From: Pseudomonas sp. IB20
GTDB lineage: Bacteria; Pseudomonadota; Gammaproteobacteria; Pseudomonadales; Pseudomonadaceae
Length of the DNA stretch: 64,000 nt
Direction of reading: 5' to 3'
NCBI RefSeq assembly: GCF_009707325.1
Contig: NZ_CP046103.1
Location: forward strand, 4,164,744 to 4,228,743
Shown here one piece after another: positions 60,276-64,000 of the stretch. The translations under genes and the position numbers were made by a program. The notes under the pieces are model-generated. The model was not told the DNA's origin. It did not search any database and saw only the letters and a program-made list of their open reading frames with translations. Within the stretch, counting starts at the first letter, position 1, and every line of letters begins with the position of its first letter.

Positions 60276-61496
60276 TTATTTCCACCAGTATTCGACCTGC
60301 ACACCCACGTTCGAGCCATGCCGCGCCGTGCCGTAGGCGCCGGTGTCGGACAACGCCGAGCCCGCCGCCAGTTCATTTGCCGCACGCTTGGCCGCTTCGT
60401 TCCAGGTTGCATAGGTGTAGTACAAACGCACTTCCGGCCGTGCCCAGAAATCTGGGCCTTTAGGCGACCAGGTCGGGGCAAAGGTAAATTTGCTCAGCTT
60501 GCGCGTACCGCCGGCAGCGTCGACCTGATCATGCCCAAGTTCGGTGACCAGCTTGAACTGTTCGCTGATGGCATACGCCGGGCGCACACCGATGGACATC
60601 CAGGTCTGGTCCTGGCTGCCTGGGCGAATGTCTTTCTGGTACACCGCCTCGACCTGCCCGCCGAAACGCGGGGTGATCTGCCAGTCAAAAAACTCCACGG
60701 CGCGGTAGCTTTTGCTGCTGTTATCCAGGGCCGTATTACCGGTGTAGCCCAAGCCGGTGCCGGGGCCTTCGCCGTACTGCAAGGCGAATTTGTTTTTACC
60801 GCCAAGGAAAGCTTTTTGCACATGCTGCGCCGTGATCGCCCAGCCACTGTTGGCATCACGCCCGCCGGCTTTTTCAATGTAGCTCAAGCCCAACTCGAGC
60901 TCACCGCCGGGGTTGGTCTTGAAGCCCGCGACGTTGAAGTCGTGGCGGGTGGCGTATTCCTTCTGGTACAGGTTGTCTTTGCGCGACAGGGCGTAGCTGT
61001 ATTTGAGGTCGCCGATTTTTACGTCCTCGACACCGCCGCCGGTGGCGCTCTGGTTCCAGTAGTAGAAGTCGGAGATATGGATGTCGTTACGTTTGTAGTA
61101 ACGCCGCCCGGCCCACACCGAGCCGCCATTGAGGCTGGGCAGGTTGGACCACTGCGCATACATCTGCGGCATGCGTGCCGAGCCGTTGTCTTCGCCCTGG
61201 AATTTCAGGGCACGGTCGTACTTGTTGTACAGCGATGCCATGGCATCGACGCTGAGCACCGAGCCGTCGTCGAGGGTCAGCAGGTCCTGGCGCAATTCAA
61301 GTTCGGCGTATTGCTCGCATTCGTTGCCCAAGCGGTATTTGGATTGCGCCCCCGGCAGTTGGAAGCATTGCTGCTTGCCGCTGCCCGTTGAAGTGCCCGC
61401 GCCGCTGCGCAAGTAACCAGCAAACTCGAGGGCCTGAGCGGCAAAAGGTGCGCTAAGACATGATGCAATGAGGCCCAGCTTTATTGTTGTTTTCAT
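60276..61496 (-). CDS. maltoporin-like carbohydrate porin
   Basis: This 406-residue outer-membrane protein has a signal peptide (MKTTIKLGLIASCLSAPFAA). The LamB start EFAGYLRSGAGTSTGSGKQQ and the typical two-Cys surface loop (CFQLPG ... ECEQYAELEL) follow. It ends with many aromatic beta-strands and a terminal VEYWWK. LamB-family porins let oligosaccharides and disaccharides diffuse through the outer membrane. The position between treC and the PTS fusion points to trehalose, though that is inference. An A-rich motif overlaps the second to sixth codons. Confidence 0.9.
   Translation of the reverse strand: MKTTIKLGLIASCLSAPFAAQALEFAGYLRSGAGTSTGSGKQQCFQLPGAQSKYRLGNECEQYAELELRQDLLTLDDGSVLSVDAMASLYNKYDRALKFQGEDNGSARMPQMYAQWSNLPSLNGGSVWAGRRYYKRNDIHISDFYYWNQSATGGGVEDVKIGDLKYSYALSRKDNLYQKEYATRHDFNVAGFKTNPGGELELGLSYIEKAGGRDANSGWAITAQHVQKAFLGGKNKFALQYGEGPGTGLGYTGNTALDNSSKSYRAVEFFDWQITPRFGGQVEAVYQKDIRPGSQDQTWMSIGVRPAYAISEQFKLVTELGHDQVDAAGGTRKLSKFTFAPTWSPKGPDFWARPEVRLYYTYATWNEAAKRAANELAAGSALSDTGAYGTARHGSNVGVQVEYWWK
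61479..61493 (-). promoter_or_regulatory. Hfq/Crc-type CA motif at the porin start
   Basis: On the minus strand AAAACAACAATAAAG begins right after the ATG and contains AACAACAA, matching the AANAANAA pattern. Same placement as in nagF. Confidence 0.5.
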
Positions 61497-61534
61497 GAAG
61501 CACTCCGGTATTTTTATTATGGTTTTTTCAAGCG

Positions 61535-61556
61535 CCCCCGCACGCTCATACGGGGG
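61535..61556 (-). other. GC hairpin between treC and porin
   Basis: The stem CCCCCG/CGGGGG with a 10-nt loop lies in the 72-bp gap between treC and the porin. On the minus strand it is not followed by a T run, so it is more likely an mRNA-stabilising or processing hairpin than a terminator. Confidence 0.35.
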
Positions 61557-61568
61557 TTACAGCGGGCC

Positions 61569-63215
61569 TCAATCCTTGAGGTGCAGCACAAACGATTCGT
61601 AAGGTCGCAACACCACCGTGCGCGTACGCACCGGGCAGTCGGGGTAGTTGCTGATCAGCAGGCGTTGCTCGCTCGTCGCGTCGATGACGCCTTGGGGCAG
61701 TTGGATTTCGCAGGGCTTGGCATAAAAGTTATTCAGCACCAGCAAGCGCTCGCCCTGCCCTTCGCGCACGTACGCCCAAACCTGGAGATGGTCTTGTAGC
61801 AACTGGCGATAAACGCCTTCCTGGATCAGCGGCTCAAGGCGACGCAGCGCGATCAGCGCGCGGTAGTGATGCAACACCGAGTCCGGGTCATCCAGTTGGC
61901 TCTCGACGTTGATCTGCTGCGCATTCGCCGGGATGCCGATCCACGGTTCACCCGTGCTGAAACCGGCGTTGGCGTTGCTGCTCCATTGCATCGGCGTGCG
62001 GCCGTTGTCGCGGGACTTCTGCATGATCGCCGCCATGCTCGACGCCTCGGATTCACCCGCATCGCGCTTGAGACGAAAGATGTTCAGGGTCTCGACATCG
62101 CGGTACTGTTCGATTCTGTCGAAGCCCGGATTGGTCATGCCCAGCTCTTCGCCCTGGTACACATACGGCGTGCCTTGGAGGAAGTGCAGCGCGGTGGCAA
62201 GCATCTTGGCCGAGACCACACGGTGCTCGCCGTCGTCACCAAAACGCGAGACCACCCGCGGCTGGTCGTGGTTACACCAGAACAGCGCATTCCAGCCGCC
62301 ACCGGCCTGCATGCCCAGTTGCCAATCGGAAAAAATCTGCTTGAGTTGCAGGAAATCGAAGTCGGCCTTCACCCACTTTTGCAGGTTCGGGTAATCCACT
62401 TTCAGGTGATGAAAGTTGAAGGTCATCGACAGCTCTTTCGACGCCGGATTGGAGTAGCGAATGCAGTGTTCCAGGCTGGTGGACGACATCTCGCCGACGT
62501 TGATCAGGTCGTGCCCCTCGAAGACTTCGCGGTGCATTTCCTGCAGGTATTCGTGCACGTTCGGGCCGTCGGTGTAGAAGCGGCGGCCGTCGGTGTTGTC
62601 TTCGGGGAAATCGGCGGGTTTGGAAATCAGGTTGATCACGTCCAAGCGGAAACCACCCACGCCTTTGTCGCGCCAGAAGCGCATCAGCTTGAACACTTCG
62701 GCGCGCACCTTGGGGTTGTCCCAATTCAGGTCGGCCTGGGTGTGGTCGAACAGGTGCAGGAAGTACTGGCCGGTTTGCGCCTCGTATTCCCAGGCCGAAC
62801 CGCCGAACTTGGATTCCCAGTTATTCGGCTGGTCGCGCCAGATGTAGAAGTCGCGGTACGGGTTGTCGAGGCTGCTGCGCGCTTGCTGGAACCACTCGTG
62901 CTCGATGGAGGTGTGGTTGACCACAATGTCGAGCATCAGCTTGATGCCGCGCTTGGCCGCCTCGCTGATCAGCAGGTCGCAGTCGGCCATGGTGCCGTAG
63001 CTGGGGTCGATGGCGTAGTAGTCGCTGATGTCATAGCCGTTGTCGCGTTGCGGCGAGCGCAGGAACGGGGTGATCCACAGGCAATCCACGCCCAGCCACT
63101 TGAGGTAATCGAGCTTGTCCACGATGCCCAGCAGGTCACCGGTGGCGTTACCCGCGTGGCTATGGAAGCTTTTAGGGTAGATCTGGTAGATCACCGAGTG
63201 TTGCCAGTTTTGCAT
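61569..63215 (-). CDS. treC: alpha,alpha-phosphotrehalase (trehalose-6-phosphate hydrolase)
   Basis: This 548-residue GH13 enzyme splits trehalose-6-P into glucose and glucose-6-P in the cytosol. Catalytic motifs are GFRLDVINLIS (nucleophile Asp), NVGEMSST (Glu acid) and WCNHDQPR (transition-state Asp). The end PYESFVLHLKD is usual. I choose the ATG at 63215 (MQNWQHSVIYQIYPKSF). A copy of the same ribosome site and start, MQNATR, lies 51 bp upstream in the same frame and could start a form longer by 17 residues. It follows the EIIBC gene by 115 bp. Confidence 0.95.
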   Translation of the reverse strand: MQNWQHSVIYQIYPKSFHSHAGNATGDLLGIVDKLDYLKWLGVDCLWITPFLRSPQRDNGYDISDYYAIDPSYGTMADCDLLISEAAKRGIKLMLDIVVNHTSIEHEWFQQARSSLDNPYRDFYIWRDQPNNWESKFGGSAWEYEAQTGQYFLHLFDHTQADLNWDNPKVRAEVFKLMRFWRDKGVGGFRLDVINLISKPADFPEDNTDGRRFYTDGPNVHEYLQEMHREVFEGHDLINVGEMSSTSLEHCIRYSNPASKELSMTFNFHHLKVDYPNLQKWVKADFDFLQLKQIFSDWQLGMQAGGGWNALFWCNHDQPRVVSRFGDDGEHRVVSAKMLATALHFLQGTPYVYQGEELGMTNPGFDRIEQYRDVETLNIFRLKRDAGESEASSMAAIMQKSRDNGRTPMQWSSNANAGFSTGEPWIGIPANAQQINVESQLDDPDSVLHHYRALIALRRLEPLIQEGVYRQLLQDHLQVWAYVREGQGERLLVLNNFYAKPCEIQLPQGVIDATSEQRLLISNYPDCPVRTRTVVLRPYESFVLHLKD

Positions 63216-63299
63216 GGAGACTCCTTCAGCTTGGAATGCGATCAAATGACGGGTTGCGTTTTGCATGGAGACTCCTTCAGCTTGGAATGCGATCAAATG
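63207..63299. repeat. 42-bp direct duplication of the treC translation start region
   Basis: The segments 63207-63248 and 63258-63299 are identical 42-mers with a 51-bp period. Each contains the end of a REP-like ATCAAATG, a GAAGGAG ribosome site and an ATG followed by the first two treC codons (Gln-Asn) and part of the third. The spacing is a multiple of three, so both starts are in one frame. Confidence 0.95.
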
Positions 63300-63330
63300 T
63301 GGGAGCGGGCTTGCTCGCGAAAGCGGTCGG
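63297..63330. repeat. solitary REP core before treC
   Basis: A single core (TGTGGGAGCGGGCTTGCTCG) lies between the trehalose permease gene and the duplicated treC start, with no inverted partner. Confidence 0.85.
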
Positions 63331-64000
63331 TCAGGCGACGCGATACCCCGGCCGCACAATTTTCATGCTTAACGCACAGGTCAGAACAAACGGCACCACA
63401 ATCGCAATGACCATCCCGATGACAAAAACCGGGATGTACTGCGGAAGGATTGAGATAAACGCCGGTAAGCCACCCACGCCGATGGCCGAGGCGGTCACCT
63501 TGTTCAGCGACAGGAAAATGCTGCCCAGTGCCGACCCCAACAGGGCGGCGTAGAACGGAAATTTGAAGCGCAGGTTCACGCCAAACATCGCCGGCTCAGT
63601 GATGCCGAAGTAGGCGGAAATCGCCGAGGTCGAGGCCATGCTTTTGTCCCGCGCATTGCGGGTCATGTAGAACACGCCAAGTGCGGCGCTGCCCTGGGCC
63701 AAGTTGGACATGACGATCATCGGCCAGATAAAGGTGCCGCCCTGGGTAGAGATGAGCTGCAGGTCCACAGCGAGGAACATATGGTGCATGCCGGTGATCA
63801 CCAGCGGCGCGTACAGCAGGCCGAAAATCGCACCGCCGACCATGGGTGCTAGGTCAAACAAGGTGACCACGCCTTCGGTAATCAGGATGCCCAGGTGACG
63901 AGTGATCGGGCCGATGATCGCCAGTGCCAGCACGCCGGTCACGACGATGGTGGTGATCGGCACCACCAGCAGTTGAATCGCGTTAGGCACGCGGGCCCGC
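63331..64000 (-). CDS. treB: PTS trehalose permease EIIBC, C-terminal part (gene runs off window)
   Basis: The frame is open to the right edge, so this is the 3' part of a permease that starts beyond base 64000; the apparent GTG start at 63990 is internal. About 220 residues are visible, all from the EIIC domain: IIGPITRHLG, the substrate-loop motif ITGMHHMFLAVDLQLI, and SAYFGITEPAMFGVNLRFKF, which is diagnostic of the trehalose/sucrose EIIC branch. With treC next door the substrate is almost certainly trehalose, taken up as trehalose-6-P. The end IVRPGYRVA is followed by one REP core. Confidence 0.9.
   Translation of the reverse strand, partial: RARVPNAIQLLVVPITTIVVTGVLALAIIGPITRHLGILITEGVVTLFDLAPMVGGAIFGLLYAPLVITGMHHMFLAVDLQLISTQGGTFIWPMIVMSNLAQGSAALGVFYMTRNARDKSMASTSAISAYFGITEPAMFGVNLRFKFPFYAALLGSALGSIFLSLNKVTASAIGVGGLPAFISILPQYIPVFVIGMVIAIVVPFVLTCALSMKIVRPGYRVA

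Overview
The window is a stretch of high-GC gammaproteobacterial chromosome that reads as a fluorescent-group Pseudomonas. The reasons are the gene content and order (xerD-dsbC-hom-thrC; rpsP-rimM-trmD-rplS-ffh; purT to the nag PTS genes to purL-mltF, which as I remember it follows the P. aeruginosa PA3725-PA3764 region), the many REP elements with the core TGTGGGAGC(T/G)GGCTTGC, and proteins typical of Pseudomonas (DUF3509, VirJ/AcvB-like, YaeQ, HugZ, fused EIIA-HPr-EI PTS proteins). No prophage, plasmid, integron, CRISPR array or recognisable defence island is present. The only mobile DNA is a scrap of an IS3-family element and the REPs.

Layout. 1-4.7 kb: the 3' part of a membrane sulfatase of the LTA-synthase type, an OmpR-type two-component pair, and a small putative exported protein. 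4.4-6.7 kb: groES-groEL behind a sigma-32-like promoter. 6.7-14 kb: fxsA, a HugZ-like protein, a DUF481 barrel, an alkyltransferase-like protein, ampG, proS and a lipoprotein. 14-16 kb: dinB with a LexA box and two near-identical initiator tRNA cassettes. 16-25.8 kb: mprF-acvB (lysyl-lipid synthesis and probable hydrolysis), recJ, yaeQ, a CoA-transferase, a periplasmic binding protein, DUF3509, and the truncated remnant of a BvgS-like sensor. 25.8-35 kb: hom/thrC, dsbC, xerD, a thioesterase, the rpsP operon and ffh. 35-43.4 kb: a CcsA-like membrane protein, a CNNM/CorC protein, an MFS transporter, purT, a VUT transporter, a gamma carbonic anhydrase, two Nudix enzymes and an L,D-transpeptidase.

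The last third is the most coherent functionally. From 43.4 to 50.8 kb a GntR regulator, NagA, a SIS-domain deaminase/isomerase, an EIIA-HPr-EI fusion and a NagE permease form an N-acetylglucosamine uptake and catabolic operon. Two near-identical 18-bp operator-like sites in opposite orientation lie in front of it, and A-rich Hfq/Crc-type motifs sit at the start codons of the two PTS genes. After yqfO-purL and mltF, a second PTS locus (57.3-64 kb, minus strand, running off the right edge) carries a trehalose-type EIIBC permease, phosphotrehalase TreC, a maltoporin-like porin, a second EIIA-HPr-EI fusion and a tiny EIIB-like protein that has lost its phosphorylatable Cys.

Most of the window is ordinary core genome. 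The observations I consider worth checking are the cysteine-less EIIB domains in both PTS loci, the in-frame duplication of the treC translation start, the paired nag operators, the CA motifs, the direct repeat between the two-component genes and the small exported protein, the mprF-acvB pair, and the decayed sensor gene.
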